Assembly (NCBI RefSeq): GCF_014698305.1
Contig: NZ_JACJST010000013.1
Location: 62,001-126,000 of the forward strand
Direction of reading: 5' to 3'
DNA from: Anabaena lutea FACHB-196
GTDB lineage: Bacteria; Cyanobacteriota; Cyanobacteriia; Cyanobacteriales; Nostocaceae
DNA: 64,000 nt
Part shown: piece after piece, positions 28,412-37,483 of the stretch
Layout: every line of letters begins with the position of its first letter
Numbering within the stretch: position 1 is the stretch's first letter
The notes under the pieces: model-generated
The model's input: the letters and a program-made list of their open reading frames with translations, nothing else
Database searches by the model: none
Told to the model about the DNA's origin: nothing
Program-made: the position numbers and the translations under genes

Positions 28412-30367
28412 CAAATTCAATTAAGTTGGGAAGATCCAGCGACGGGAGAACGACGAGAACCTAAGTTAAGTTTACCTATCGCTTTTGGTAGAGAATTTGC
28501 TCGTTTACCAACAGAAATTAGGGGTCAACGTGTCTCGCGGATGCTGTTAAATAGCAATGAAGTTTCTCGCTATCATGCCCTCATTGATTGGGAACAAGAT
28601 TGGGAACAAAATCATTTTTTAGTAATTGATCAAAACAGCGTTAATGGTGTGTTGGTAAATGGTCAACGCCAAACACGCTGTCAGTTAGCTAATGGGGATA
28701 CTTTGCAAATTGGTCCCTATATAATGACTGTGCAGTTTGGGATTAATACTGTTATTCCCACTCCTAATAATCCTTCCACAATTCTATTTAATCATAATAC
28801 TAATCTTCCTGACCCTAGTTTATCACCAGTCCGTCCTGTCACTCCTTTAGGAAGTAATTTTCCACCGCCAGCTTTTCAAGATGCAAAAGTTGATTTACAG
28901 GCGCTTCATGCTACGGGTTTACCAGTTGATGAATGTGATTATTTAGCAATTGGTGCAGGTTTAGGTAGTTTTGTTTGGGTGGATTTATTAAGAATTAGTG
29001 GTATTAAAGCTGAAAAAATTATTGCTGTGGGACTAGAAGCGGAACCTTATGCTCGTTATAAACGGCTATGTTTGAATTCGCAAATTCCTCTACATGAAAG
29101 GTTACGTTCTAATTCTGATTCTTGTCCTGATAATATTTGGGGTTGGCCTAGTTATGCTGTGAGGGAATTTTGGCATGATTTAACTAAAGGTCAGTTAAAA
29201 TCGGCGTTTAAATATTTATGGCAGGTTTTTGGCGAACCAACTTTTGCGGAAACTTATACTCCCCGTTCTGGTAATGTTTTTGATTCTATAGATAGGGAAG
29301 CAAAGCGTATTGGTTGGAATCAAATTTATCGTTATGGACGAGTTAGGTCAATTCGCAAAACTGAAGATGGTAGATATTGTGTTGCTTATTCTCGCAGTCC
29401 TGGAAATTATGCTTTTTTAGTTTGTCGTTATTTACATTTAGCTACGGGATATCCTGCGATTCAGTTTCTCCCAGATTTGCAAGCTTATAGAGAAAAATAT
29501 CAAGATTTTAAATCGGTTGTAAATGCTTATGAAGCACACGATCATGTATATGAACAGTTAGAACGCCAAGGTGGGACTGTTTTGATTAGGGGACGGGGTA
29601 TTGTGGCTTCGCGGATTTTGCAGCGGATTTATGAAGCGAGAAAGCAAAATCGCAATATTACAGTTTTGCATTTAATGCGATCGCCTAAACCCCAAGGCAA
29701 CAAATTTCAAAAGTCCCAGCGTACCGTCAAAAACCACTATGAATTTCAACCCTTTAACTGGCCAAAAGCCTGTTGGGGTGGTGAACTTCGGGTCATGTTA
29801 GAAAAAGCCATTCCAGAAGAACGTCAGCGTCTATTAGCAGACTGGGGTGGAACTACTACCGCAGACCGTCAAGATTGGCAAAATATCACTGAACAAGGGA
29901 TTAAAGAAGGTTGGTATCAAATTACTTTTGGTCAGGTGATAGGTGTAGAACGAGATAACCAAAATCATACTATTACCCATATCCAAGAAAAAGGTTTTGG
30001 GGAAATGAAATTAGTCGCTGACTTTATTATTGATGCTACTGGATTAGATGCCAAAGTTGATGCTAATCCGTTGTTAGAAGATTTGGTTAAGCATTACAAT
30101 TTACCCCTAAATCATCTGGGGCGCTTGGTAGTAGCAAATAATTTTGAATTGGTAGAAATGCGGAACACCAAAGGTCAAATGTATGCAGCAGGGGCAATAA
30201 CTTTAGGTGGCCCCTATGCAGCAGTTGATAGTTTCCTGGGTTTACAGTACGCGGCTTTAGTTGCTGTTGATGGATTATACACAGCCCGTGCGCCAGGAGT
30301 GAAAAGATTAAATGGTATTAGTTCATTTGGACAGTGGGTAAAATGGATTTCAAATCAATCACCGTAA
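28400..30367 (+). CDS. FHA domain fused to flavoprotein-like oxidoreductase
   Basis: The 655-residue protein opens with an FHA domain (about 1-115: IAFGREFARLP, NEVSRYHALIDWE, DQNSVNGVLVNGQ). After a Pro-rich linker, an NAD(P)/FAD-binding-like module starts at YLAIGAGLGSFVWVDLL. A second dinucleotide-binding-like motif follows (TVLIRGRGIVASRIL), then FIIDATGLDAKVD and AAGAITLGGPYAAVDSFLG near the end, as in flavin monooxygenase-like enzymes. The substrate is unknown. The combination suggests a redox enzyme recruited to phosphorylated partners. The AT-rich spacer repeat supplies its start codon. Confidence 0.85.
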   Translation: MTNLQIQLSWEDPATGERREPKLSLPIAFGREFARLPTEIRGQRVSRMLLNSNEVSRYHALIDWEQDWEQNHFLVIDQNSVNGVLVNGQRQTRCQLANGDTLQIGPYIMTVQFGINTVIPTPNNPSTILFNHNTNLPDPSLSPVRPVTPLGSNFPPPAFQDAKVDLQALHATGLPVDECDYLAIGAGLGSFVWVDLLRISGIKAEKIIAVGLEAEPYARYKRLCLNSQIPLHERLRSNSDSCPDNIWGWPSYAVREFWHDLTKGQLKSAFKYLWQVFGEPTFAETYTPRSGNVFDSIDREAKRIGWNQIYRYGRVRSIRKTEDGRYCVAYSRSPGNYAFLVCRYLHLATGYPAIQFLPDLQAYREKYQDFKSVVNAYEAHDHVYEQLERQGGTVLIRGRGIVASRILQRIYEARKQNRNITVLHLMRSPKPQGNKFQKSQRTVKNHYEFQPFNWPKACWGGELRVMLEKAIPEERQRLLADWGGTTTADRQDWQNITEQGIKEGWYQITFGQVIGVERDNQNHTITHIQEKGFGEMKLVADFIIDATGLDAKVDANPLLEDLVKHYNLPLNHLGRLVVANNFELVEMRNTKGQMYAAGAITLGGPYAAVDSFLGLQYAALVAVDGLYTARAPGVKRLNGISSFGQWVKWISNQSP

Positions 30368-30459
30368 TTCGTAATTCGTAATTCGTAATAGTGCCTACGG
30401 CAGTAATTCGTAATTTTACTCCAATGACTAATGACTAATGACTAATGACTAATGACCAA
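30366..30459. repeat. Composite STRR: TTCGTAA, GC core, TTCGTAA, then TGACTAA array
   Basis: Three TTCGTAA units end at a GTGCCTACGGCAG core (about 30391-30403). TTCGTAA resumes, and from 30424 four to five ATGACTA units follow. The repeats fill the 93-base convergent gap between the FHA-flavoprotein and glycosidase genes. Confidence 0.8.
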
Positions 30460-30460
30460 T

Positions 30461-31639
30461 TTAATCTGCTGCTAATCGCAATGCAGGATAGGGAAAAAGA
30501 CTTTGAAATCCTTTTAAACGCTCACTTAATAACTCTGAAGAGTTATTCCACAGACTTTCATAATAGAAGAATACTACACCTAGTCCACGCTGTTGGGCGG
30601 CTCGTACTTGAGATTTAATTTGTTGCATTGATACGGGTTTTGTTCTTAACCCTGCCATGATTCCAACTCCAGTAGGAATGATTTGCTGTACTTCTTGCAT
30701 TTCTGGTCGGGAAATCTTGGCGTTAAACTGATTCAGATTCTCTCGATAAACTTGCACAATTAGCTCATCTACTATGTTTAATCGCACCCAGTTGAGCCAG
30801 TCTTGCAGTTGAAATTTGTAAGCAAAATCGTAGTAATTAGGTGAAACTGAAAAAATTGCTTTTGGTTTTATTTGCTTGACTCTTTCATTAAGTCTGACCA
30901 TAAAATCTGTGATTTTATTTGCCCGCCAGCTTACCCATTCTGGATCTTGAGCATCTACTGGAGGATTCTTTTTTGTTTCTTGGCGGTACAAGGCAACTGT
31001 GTATTTATCATAGCCAAATTCATGAGGTAAACTCATGTGATCATCAAATTGGATGCCATCAATGTCATAGTTATTAGCCAGTTCTAAAAGCAGATTAGTA
31101 ATAAACTGCTGTACTTCTGGATGAAAGGGATTTAACCACATAACTTCACCAGCCGCACTAATGGAAGTTTGGCTACCGTTCCGTTTTTGTGTGAACCATT
31201 CTGGTTTATTTAATGCTAGTTCTGAGGTTGGGGGAGCCATAAAACCAAACTCAAACCAAGGAACAACGAGTAAATTTTGGCGATGGGCTTTATCAATTAC
31301 ATCTGCAAGAATATCATGTCCATCTGAACCGCGAAAAACAAATGGTTGAATATCTAAACGTTTGGCTACGACGCTAGGATACATGACATAGCCAGAGTTC
31401 CAAACCACGGGATAAAGAGTATTAAAGTTAAGCTGACGCAGTTTTTTGACAGCATCCTGGACTTTTTGACGATCTTTGAAAATGTTAAGATCGTTGTTGG
31501 TTATCCACACGCCGCGAATTTCTTGACGGGGTGTTTGGGCGGTAACGGGGGTGAAGCTATTTCCCCATAAAACTGCGACAAAGGAAATTAAAAATAACAG
31601 CGGAAACAGACTTTTAAGTAGTTGATGATGCCAATTCAT
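30461..31639 (-). CDS. Secreted glycoside hydrolase-like protein (GHL10/DUF187)
   Basis: The 392-residue precursor starts MNWHHQLLKSLFPLLFLISF, a signal peptide with cleavage near VTAQT. The mature part is a TIM-barrel GHL10 domain: EIRGVWITNNDL, FNTLYPVVWNSGYVMYPS and the DIDGIQFDDHMS segment with acidic residues typical of this family. It is likely periplasmic and may act on cell-wall or extracellular glycans. The substrate is not known. An in-frame ATG at 31768 would place 43 residues before the signal peptide, so 31639 is preferred. Confidence 0.88.
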   Translation of the reverse strand: MNWHHQLLKSLFPLLFLISFVAVLWGNSFTPVTAQTPRQEIRGVWITNNDLNIFKDRQKVQDAVKKLRQLNFNTLYPVVWNSGYVMYPSVVAKRLDIQPFVFRGSDGHDILADVIDKAHRQNLLVVPWFEFGFMAPPTSELALNKPEWFTQKRNGSQTSISAAGEVMWLNPFHPEVQQFITNLLLELANNYDIDGIQFDDHMSLPHEFGYDKYTVALYRQETKKNPPVDAQDPEWVSWRANKITDFMVRLNERVKQIKPKAIFSVSPNYYDFAYKFQLQDWLNWVRLNIVDELIVQVYRENLNQFNAKISRPEMQEVQQIIPTGVGIMAGLRTKPVSMQQIKSQVRAAQQRGLGVVFFYYESLWNNSSELLSERLKGFQSLFPYPALRLAAD

Positions 31640-32266
31640 TCTTTTTCCACGCTGCCAACTTAAAGAGAAAATATTAAATTTCGTCCTTTTGAAGGATGTA
31701 TTAAGTAAAGATTTATGCATCTGCATAAGATGGTGACGGAATTTATGAGTCATGTTGTCTACGATCATGATAAATTTTGCTTGTGCATTGTATTTGGCTG
31801 GGATTCACATCCCGGCTGCGGCTGATTGAGTAAATTCACAATTGTTGACGTAGCTATTTAAAATTAGTGCCTGGTTTGACTATTTTCTCTAGCTGAAACT
31901 ATGTCAAATTAATTTTTGTTTTTTATGTTCAGCATTGATATATTGCAATGCTGTAAAACTCAAACTCATTTTCATAAATTTGCCAAATTCACAGTTAAAT
32001 TCTTGAAATTTTGGATATATTTCGATTTGTTAACCAAGTTTAATAATATCTTTATTTTTTACTTTAAACAAGTAATATAATCGGCATTTGCCCCTAAATA
32101 TATTAATAAACATACAAGTAAGGATAGGTAATAGATAATTAATAGTTATAAGTGGTTCCCTGTAGGGATATGCGATCGCTCTCAGAAAGCCAAGGCTTTT
32201 AGCCGAAAAGATAAAAAAGATACCATAGAATAGTGTAAAAATGTATAGAATCTTGTAAAAATATAA
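31640..32266. other. Divergent intergenic region, glycosidase / SGNH hydrolase
   Basis: About 630 bases, AT-rich, between divergent genes. It has one HIP1-type GCGATCGC near 32172 and a short inverted motif GGATTCACATCC near 31800. A minus-strand ORF at 32030-32290 has low-complexity composition and overlaps the next gene, so it was not accepted. Confidence 0.45.
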
Positions 32267-33013
32267 ATGACACTGCTGTTTAAGATGCAAACCTTGAAGC
32301 CTTCCTCCTCAATGCTGTCTGTAGCACCAAAAGTATGCCAGCCTTTAAAGATTGTCGCCTTGGGAGATAGCTTAGTATATGGATACGGCGACCCTGAAAA
32401 AGGCGGTTGGGTAGAACAACTGCGACGGTGGTGGATGTTGCCAGATAGTGTCGGTCATGTGCTATATAATTTGGGGGTTAGGGGCGATCGCACTCAGCAA
32501 GTTTCCCAAAGGCTAGAAGTAGAATTTCGCAATCGTGGAGAAATCCGTAACCGTGTTCCTGACTTGATTATTTTATCTGTCGGAGTTAACGACACACCCC
32601 GCTTAGGTCGTCCCAACGGCAAAAATTACACAGATTTTACCCAATTTGAAACCGAAATCGCTGCATTATTAGACCAAGCACAACAACTGTGTCCTGTTCT
32701 TTTTGTGGGTATGGTTCCCGTAGATGAAACCAAAATGCCTTTTCTCGATTGTTTATACTACAATCACGCCGACCAATATCGCTACAAAGAAGCCACTCGC
32801 ACGGCTTGTCAGCAACGGCAAATACCCTATTTAGATATTTTTGACCAATGGATGGAACGCAGTGCAGATTGGAGAGAAAAACGCATTACGCCAGATGGAC
32901 TCCACCCCAACACTCTCGGTTATCAAGACCTATTAGAAGCCGTTTTAAACTGGTCAGAATTAACAAAATATCATTGCCAAGTAGATTATCAACTGCAATT
33001 AGAAAATTCATAA
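32267..33013 (+). CDS. SGNH/GDSL family esterase-lipase
   Basis: The 248-residue hydrolase has the four SGNH blocks: GDSLVYGYGD (nucleophile Ser), GVRGDRTQQ (oxyanion Gly), SVGVNDTPR (Asn) and DGLHPNTLGYQ (Asp and His). It probably cleaves acyl or acetyl esters. There is no signal peptide; the 27-residue lead is Ser/Pro-rich. The ATG at 32285 is an alternative start. The protein resembles the cyanobacterial TesA-like esterases; the substrate is unknown. The region after it is filled by repeat elements. Confidence 0.9.
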   Translation: MTLLFKMQTLKPSSSMLSVAPKVCQPLKIVALGDSLVYGYGDPEKGGWVEQLRRWWMLPDSVGHVLYNLGVRGDRTQQVSQRLEVEFRNRGEIRNRVPDLIILSVGVNDTPRLGRPNGKNYTDFTQFETEIAALLDQAQQLCPVLFVGMVPVDETKMPFLDCLYYNHADQYRYKEATRTACQQRQIPYLDIFDQWMERSADWREKRITPDGLHPNTLGYQDLLEAVLNWSELTKYHCQVDYQLQLENS

Positions 33014-33096
33014 ATTTTAATTTGTAATTAAGTATTTCCGAAAATTTCTTGTGGTGCGGGCAAGATGCCCGCTATGAACTAATCCAGGACATATAA

Positions 33097-33215
33097 TAGG
33101 ACTTACGCATGAGTCACGGAATAACGTATCCCTTACGGGAGCCGTAAGGCATACCGCAGAGGACGCAGAGGACACGGAGGAATAAGAGTTTGGGAGAGTT
33201 TTTGCGTAAGTCCTA
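33097..33215. mobile_element. MITE-like element, ends TAGGACTTACGCA
   Basis: A 119-bp element bounded by perfect 13-base inverted ends: TAGGACTTACGCA at 33097-33109 and TGCGTAAGTCCTA at 33203-33215. The inside contains a CCGCAGAGGACGCAGAGG-type segment and no ORF. A second element with nearly the same ends is at 63341-63434. The non-autonomous transposon reading is inferred. Confidence 0.75.
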
Positions 33216-33237
33216 ACATAATTTCCTAATATCATAG

Positions 33238-33265
33238 CCCCCTCCACGAAAGAGCGGGGAGGGGG
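33238..33265. repeat. CCCCCTCC/GGAGGGGG hairpin
   Basis: An 8-base perfect stem (33238-33245 with 33258-33265) around a 12-base loop sits between the two inverted-repeat elements. It lacks a T-run, so I do not call it a terminator. Confidence 0.5.
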
Positions 33266-33268
33266 TTG

Positions 33269-33488
33269 CTCACAAGGGTAGGTATTTTACATTGTCGTGA
33301 GGGCTAGACTTGGTGGACAAGGAAGGACAGTGGACAAGGGAGGAAAACCGTACAAAATCATATTCTCTTGGTAACAAGAACAGTCCGTCAAAAGACCATT
33401 GTGCGTATAAAATCTTCCTTGTCTACCTTCCCTCCTTGTCTTCCAAGTCCTGCCTTCACAGATAATATTAAAAACCTACCCTTGTGAG
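33269..33488. mobile_element. 220-bp element with long inverted arms
   Basis: CTCACAAGGGTAGG at 33269 is repeated inverted as CCTACCCTTGTGAG ending at 33488. The arms stay similar for about 75 bases each (GACTTGG, GACAAGG and GGACAAGG motifs recur in order) around a loop of roughly 70 bases. There is no ORF. It looks like a MITE or a folded repeat, distinct from the 119-bp element beside it. Confidence 0.7.
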
Positions 33489-33568
33489 ATGGGGGGACGC
33501 GGGGGAGGGGTTCTTCGATAAACCCTATAAATATTGCTTTTAATTCCTTAACTACACAGTATTTATTT

Positions 33569-34003
33569 ATGACTCCAACTTTATTTGGTCGTTGGCAAAC
33601 TCGATTATTATTATTACTAACTGTCGGAATATTAGTATCTATACCTTTTGCAATTGGTTTAATTGGCAACCGTCCTCACACAGTTTATTTTTGGATTCTT
33701 GCCTATGTCGCCATTTTTGGTTTAGGTTGGGATGTGCTTTATAGCTATCTCCAAAAATCACGTTGGGATAGAGATTGGCCAGCAGCTTATCAACTTTTTG
33801 CAGGTATTTGGGAAATGGTATTTGTCTTTTGTGGAATTAAGATTTTTGGCTTTTTACCCATACCTATGCCTAAAGAAGAACTACCAATAGGGGTGTTTTT
33901 TCTACATTATAGTTTTGTTTGGTTAGCTGTTTTCATTATTTCACAAAGTTTAATGCGGATTATTTTTCCCCGCTGGCGTTTTCGGGGTGGAGAGTGGTTT
34001 TAA
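33569..34003 (+). CDS. Small integral membrane protein, conserved in cyanobacteria
   Basis: The 144-residue protein has four hydrophobic segments, at about 12-32, 40-62, 78-97 and 108-128. A WDRDWPAAYQLFAG loop lies between the second and third, and the C-terminus is basic and aromatic. I recognise it only as a cyanobacterial hypothetical protein. No signal peptide or catalytic motif is seen. It is flanked on both sides by repeat-rich DNA and has no evident operon partner. Confidence 0.8.
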   Translation: MTPTLFGRWQTRLLLLLTVGILVSIPFAIGLIGNRPHTVYFWILAYVAIFGLGWDVLYSYLQKSRWDRDWPAAYQLFAGIWEMVFVFCGIKIFGFLPIPMPKEELPIGVFFLHYSFVWLAVFIISQSLMRIIFPRWRFRGGEWF

Positions 34004-34034
34004 AACGCAGAGGTACGCTGAGGTTTTTTTTGTT

Positions 34035-34250
34035 TTAATTTTGTGAAAAGGTTCCAATAATTTTTAGAGGATGTTTTTCTTTTTCTGCAAGTTCTATGTT
34101 TAAATTGAGGAGTTTTTCTAGAAAATCATCGTTAAGATGAAAATCATAGGCTTGCATAACTAGTTTATCTAGTTGTTGATGTAGTTTATAAAGTAGGCTG
34201 TTAGGTTCGTGAAAGAATTTATTATAAACAGTGGTAATCCCCCATTGTTT
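34035..34250 (-). pseudogene. C-terminal relic of a type II-style DNA methyltransferase
   Basis: The minus strand is open for 71 codons down to a TAA at 34035-34037 but has no proper start, and a TGA stop at 34251-34253 precedes it. It reads TTVYNKFFHEP, LLYKLHQQLDKLVMQAYDF and FLEKLLNLNIELA. This resembles the C-terminal tail of large type II DNA methylases (LYNxxPxxL...LHxxLDxAVxxAYGW, then LLxLNxERA). No upstream part remains, so this is probably the remnant of a lost restriction-modification gene. The 34004-34344 gap holds little else. Confidence 0.6.
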
Positions 34251-34344
34251 TCACTCCATTTTTTCTGTGCAATTAAGTACCTGCAATAATTCCCATGTTA
34301 TCTTTACAGTGTGATTTACATAAAATAAAACTACTGTAATTACA

Positions 34345-37300
34345 ATGCTAAAACGTATAAATTATCCGCCATTTATCCTCCTAGGCATATTCCTATTTTC
34401 CCCCTTAAATACAGCCAGTGCAGAATATAAACCTGTAAAAATAGCCCAACAACCACAGACAAAACGTACCGCTGCGGAACAAGCATTTCAAGAAGGGATA
34501 AAACTTTATGAACAAGGAACAGCGCCATCTTTAAAACAGGCAATTGCTAAATTAGAAACAGCACTGACACTATTTCGAGAAGCTGGTGAACAACCCTCAG
34601 AAGCAGTAGTCCTCCTTCGGATAGGCTATATTTACTCATCCTTGGGAGAGAAAAAACAAGCACTGGAATACTACAAACAGGCTTTGCCCATATATAAAAC
34701 TGTGGGTAATAAAGGTGGAGAAGCCGCGACTCTCCATAATATTGGCAGTATTTACGACTCATGGGGAAAAAGACAAGAATCACTACAATATTACAACCAG
34801 GCTGTATCTCTGTTACGGGCAGTAGGAGACAAAGCTGGAGAAGCCATTACCCTTAATAACATTGGTTTAGTCCATGACTCATTGGGAGAAAAACAACAAG
34901 CATTAGACTACTATAATCAGGCTTTATCCATATATCAGGTTGTGAGTGACAAAGGTGGAGAAGCCACTACTCTCCATAATCTAGGCTTAGTCTATTCCTC
35001 GTTGGGAAAAAAGCAACAAGCATTAGACTACTATAATCAGTCTTTGCAACTGTTACGGGGAGTAGGTAATAAACGTGGGGAAGCCTATAGCCTTAGTAAT
35101 ATTGGCAGTGTTTACGATTCCTTAGGAGAGAAGCAACAAGCACTTGATTACTATCACCAAGCACTCACCCTGAGACGTGCAGTGGGTGATAAAGGTGGGG
35201 AAGCCTATACTCTCAATAATCTTGGCAGCGTCTACTCTTCTTTGGGAGAGAAACAGCAAGCATTAGATTACTATAACCAAGCTCTAACGCTGTTACGAGC
35301 AGTGGGGGATAGAAGTAAAGAAGCTACTACTCTCAATAATATTGGCACTGTCTACGACTCACAGGCAGAAAAAGAGAAGGCACTAGATTACTATAACCAA
35401 GCTTTACGCCTGTTACGAGCCGTGGGAGATAGATATGGGGAAGCCTCCACTCTGCATAATATGGGCGCTGTCTATTACTCATTGAATAATAATCAGCAAG
35501 CACTAAATTACTATAATCAGTCTCTACCCTTAGCACGAGCAGTAGGTGATAAAGATGGTGAAGCCTATACTTTAACTAATCTTGGCAGTGTCTACGATTC
35601 ATTAGGAGAAAAGCAAAAAGCACTCGAATACTATCATCAGGCTTTACCCTTGAGAAGGATGATAGGAGATAGACGTGGGGAGGCTTTTACTCTTTATAAT
35701 CTCGCTTACCTACAACGCCAACAGGGCAATCTTAATGAAGCCTTGATTCAAATGCAGACTGCTATCAATATTATTGAAAATTTACGCACCAAAATTACTA
35801 ATCAAGATTTACGGGCTGCTTACTTTGCCACTTTTCAAAAGTATTACAAGTTCTACATTGACTTATTAATGAAGTTGCACAAACAGCAACCATCAAAAGG
35901 TTATGATGCCCAAGCGCTACAAGCTGGGGAAAGCGCCCGCGCCCGTGTCCTTTTGGAATTGCTAACAGAAGCTAATGCGGATATTAGAACTGGTGTTGAT
36001 GCCAAGTTATTAGCAGCAGAACGTCAATTACAAGAACAACTGGATAGTAGTGAAAAACGCCGTATTCAATTACTAAGTGCTGAACCCACTCGTCAACAAA
36101 TTCAAGCTTTAGAAACCGAAAGAACTGCACTTTTAGAACAGTACACAGAAATACAAACACAAATTCGTGCTACCAGTCCCCGCTATGCTGCCCTTACTCA
36201 ACCCCAACCGTTGTCACTTAAACAAATTCAGCAGCAAGTATTAGATGAGGATACTCTACTTTTAGAATATTCTCTAGGTGAAGAAGGTAGTTATCTGTGG
36301 GCAGTTAGCAAAACAGATATGACTAGTTATGAATTACCGAAAACTGCCGAAATAGAAGCCGCAGTTAAGAATTTCCGTCGTATTCTCACATCATCAACTT
36401 CCAGTCCTCAAAAAGTCAAGACAGCTGGCGCACCTGTGACGCAAATGCTGTTAGCACCAGTGGCGCAAAAATTGGGCAATAAACGCTTAGTTATTGTTGG
36501 TGATGGTGCTTTGTTATATATCCCTTTTGCTGCCTTAACAGTACCAAATTCCCAGGGAAAGGAGTATCAGCCATTATTACTCAATCACGAAATTATCACT
36601 TTACCATCAGCTTCTACAGTCGCTATTCTGAGAAATGAACAAAAAATCAGGAAAACAGCTTCTAAGACGTTAGCAGTCATCGCAGATCCAGTTTTTACTA
36701 GCAATGATCAACGGATTACTAATAAATTACCAATATACGCAAAGTCAGAAACCCAAAACTTAAGTAACAATACTTTAAGTAGAGCCGCTAGAGACGCTGG
36801 TATTGATTTTGATCGTCTGCCTTTTACCCGCACTGAAGCTAAGATGATTCTGGCGTTAGTTCCTGAAAATCAGCGGTTACAAGCATTTGATTTTGCCGCT
36901 ACTCGTGATTTTGCCACAAATTTGCAACTTAGTGAATATCGAATTTTACATTTTGCCACTCATGGTATCCTCAATAGTCAACAACCAGAGTTATCTGGTG
37001 TGGTGCTGTCGCTGTTTAATAATCAAGGTCAACCCCAAAATGGCTTTTTGCGTTTACATGATATTTTTAACCTCAACCTGTCAGCAGAGTTAGTAGTTCT
37101 CAGTGCCTGTAAAACTGGTTTGGGTAAGGAAATCAAGGGAGAAGGATTAATCGGCTTGACAAATGGGTTTATGTATGCTGGTAGTCCTAGGGTAGTGGTG
37201 AGTTTGTGGAATGTAGATGATCAAGGTACATCTGTACTCATGCAGAAATTCTACCAAAAGATGCTGCAACAGGGTTTAAAGCCCATAGCAGCGTTACGAG

Positions 37301-37392
37301 CCGCACAGTTGCAGATGTTGACAGAGAAAAATAAAAATTTATGGAAACCGTACTATTGGGCGGCGTTTACCTTGCAAGGTGAGTGGCGTTGA
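34345..37392 (+). CDS. TPR-CHAT protein with signal peptide
   Basis: The 1015-residue protein has an N-terminal signal peptide (cleavage after ASA, about residue 27). About nine kinesin-light-chain-type TPRs of exactly 40 residues follow (about 80-460, LGEKQQALDYYNQAL). A helical linker leads to a CHAT domain (about 690-1013). The CHAT caspase-like dyad is present: His873 in HFATHG and Cys922 in VLSACKTGLG. CHAT domains are peptidases of the separase/caspase clan. The signal peptide suggests the protein acts outside the cytoplasm. No CRISPR or Cas gene is nearby. Confidence 0.92.
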   Translation: MLKRINYPPFILLGIFLFSPLNTASAEYKPVKIAQQPQTKRTAAEQAFQEGIKLYEQGTAPSLKQAIAKLETALTLFREAGEQPSEAVVLLRIGYIYSSLGEKKQALEYYKQALPIYKTVGNKGGEAATLHNIGSIYDSWGKRQESLQYYNQAVSLLRAVGDKAGEAITLNNIGLVHDSLGEKQQALDYYNQALSIYQVVSDKGGEATTLHNLGLVYSSLGKKQQALDYYNQSLQLLRGVGNKRGEAYSLSNIGSVYDSLGEKQQALDYYHQALTLRRAVGDKGGEAYTLNNLGSVYSSLGEKQQALDYYNQALTLLRAVGDRSKEATTLNNIGTVYDSQAEKEKALDYYNQALRLLRAVGDRYGEASTLHNMGAVYYSLNNNQQALNYYNQSLPLARAVGDKDGEAYTLTNLGSVYDSLGEKQKALEYYHQALPLRRMIGDRRGEAFTLYNLAYLQRQQGNLNEALIQMQTAINIIENLRTKITNQDLRAAYFATFQKYYKFYIDLLMKLHKQQPSKGYDAQALQAGESARARVLLELLTEANADIRTGVDAKLLAAERQLQEQLDSSEKRRIQLLSAEPTRQQIQALETERTALLEQYTEIQTQIRATSPRYAALTQPQPLSLKQIQQQVLDEDTLLLEYSLGEEGSYLWAVSKTDMTSYELPKTAEIEAAVKNFRRILTSSTSSPQKVKTAGAPVTQMLLAPVAQKLGNKRLVIVGDGALLYIPFAALTVPNSQGKEYQPLLLNHEIITLPSASTVAILRNEQKIRKTASKTLAVIADPVFTSNDQRITNKLPIYAKSETQNLSNNTLSRAARDAGIDFDRLPFTRTEAKMILALVPENQRLQAFDFAATRDFATNLQLSEYRILHFATHGILNSQQPELSGVVLSLFNNQGQPQNGFLRLHDIFNLNLSAELVVLSACKTGLGKEIKGEGLIGLTNGFMYAGSPRVVVSLWNVDDQGTSVLMQKFYQKMLQQGLKPIAALRAAQLQMLTEKNKNLWKPYYWAAFTLQGEWR
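34741..35700 (+). repeat. Eight 120-bp in-frame repeats coding for TPRs
   Basis: The repeat period is exactly 120 bases, with unit boundaries near 34741, 34861, 34981, 35101, 35221, 35341, 35461 and 35581. DNA identity is high in the GATTACTATAA portions, which would favour recombination between units. Confidence 0.85.
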
Positions 37393-37483
37393 CACTCTCC
37401 GGGACAAAGACGAGGAGATTGTTGGTTTAGCGAGTCCACTGATTAAAATAGGCGAAAAGCCGATGAAACAATTTTTTTAATTT

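Noticed and set aside
32030-32290. 86-codon minus-strand ORF between the glycosidase and SGNH genes
   Set aside because: It has AT-rich, Tyr/Phe/Ile-biased composition, overlaps the start of the SGNH gene and has no family match.
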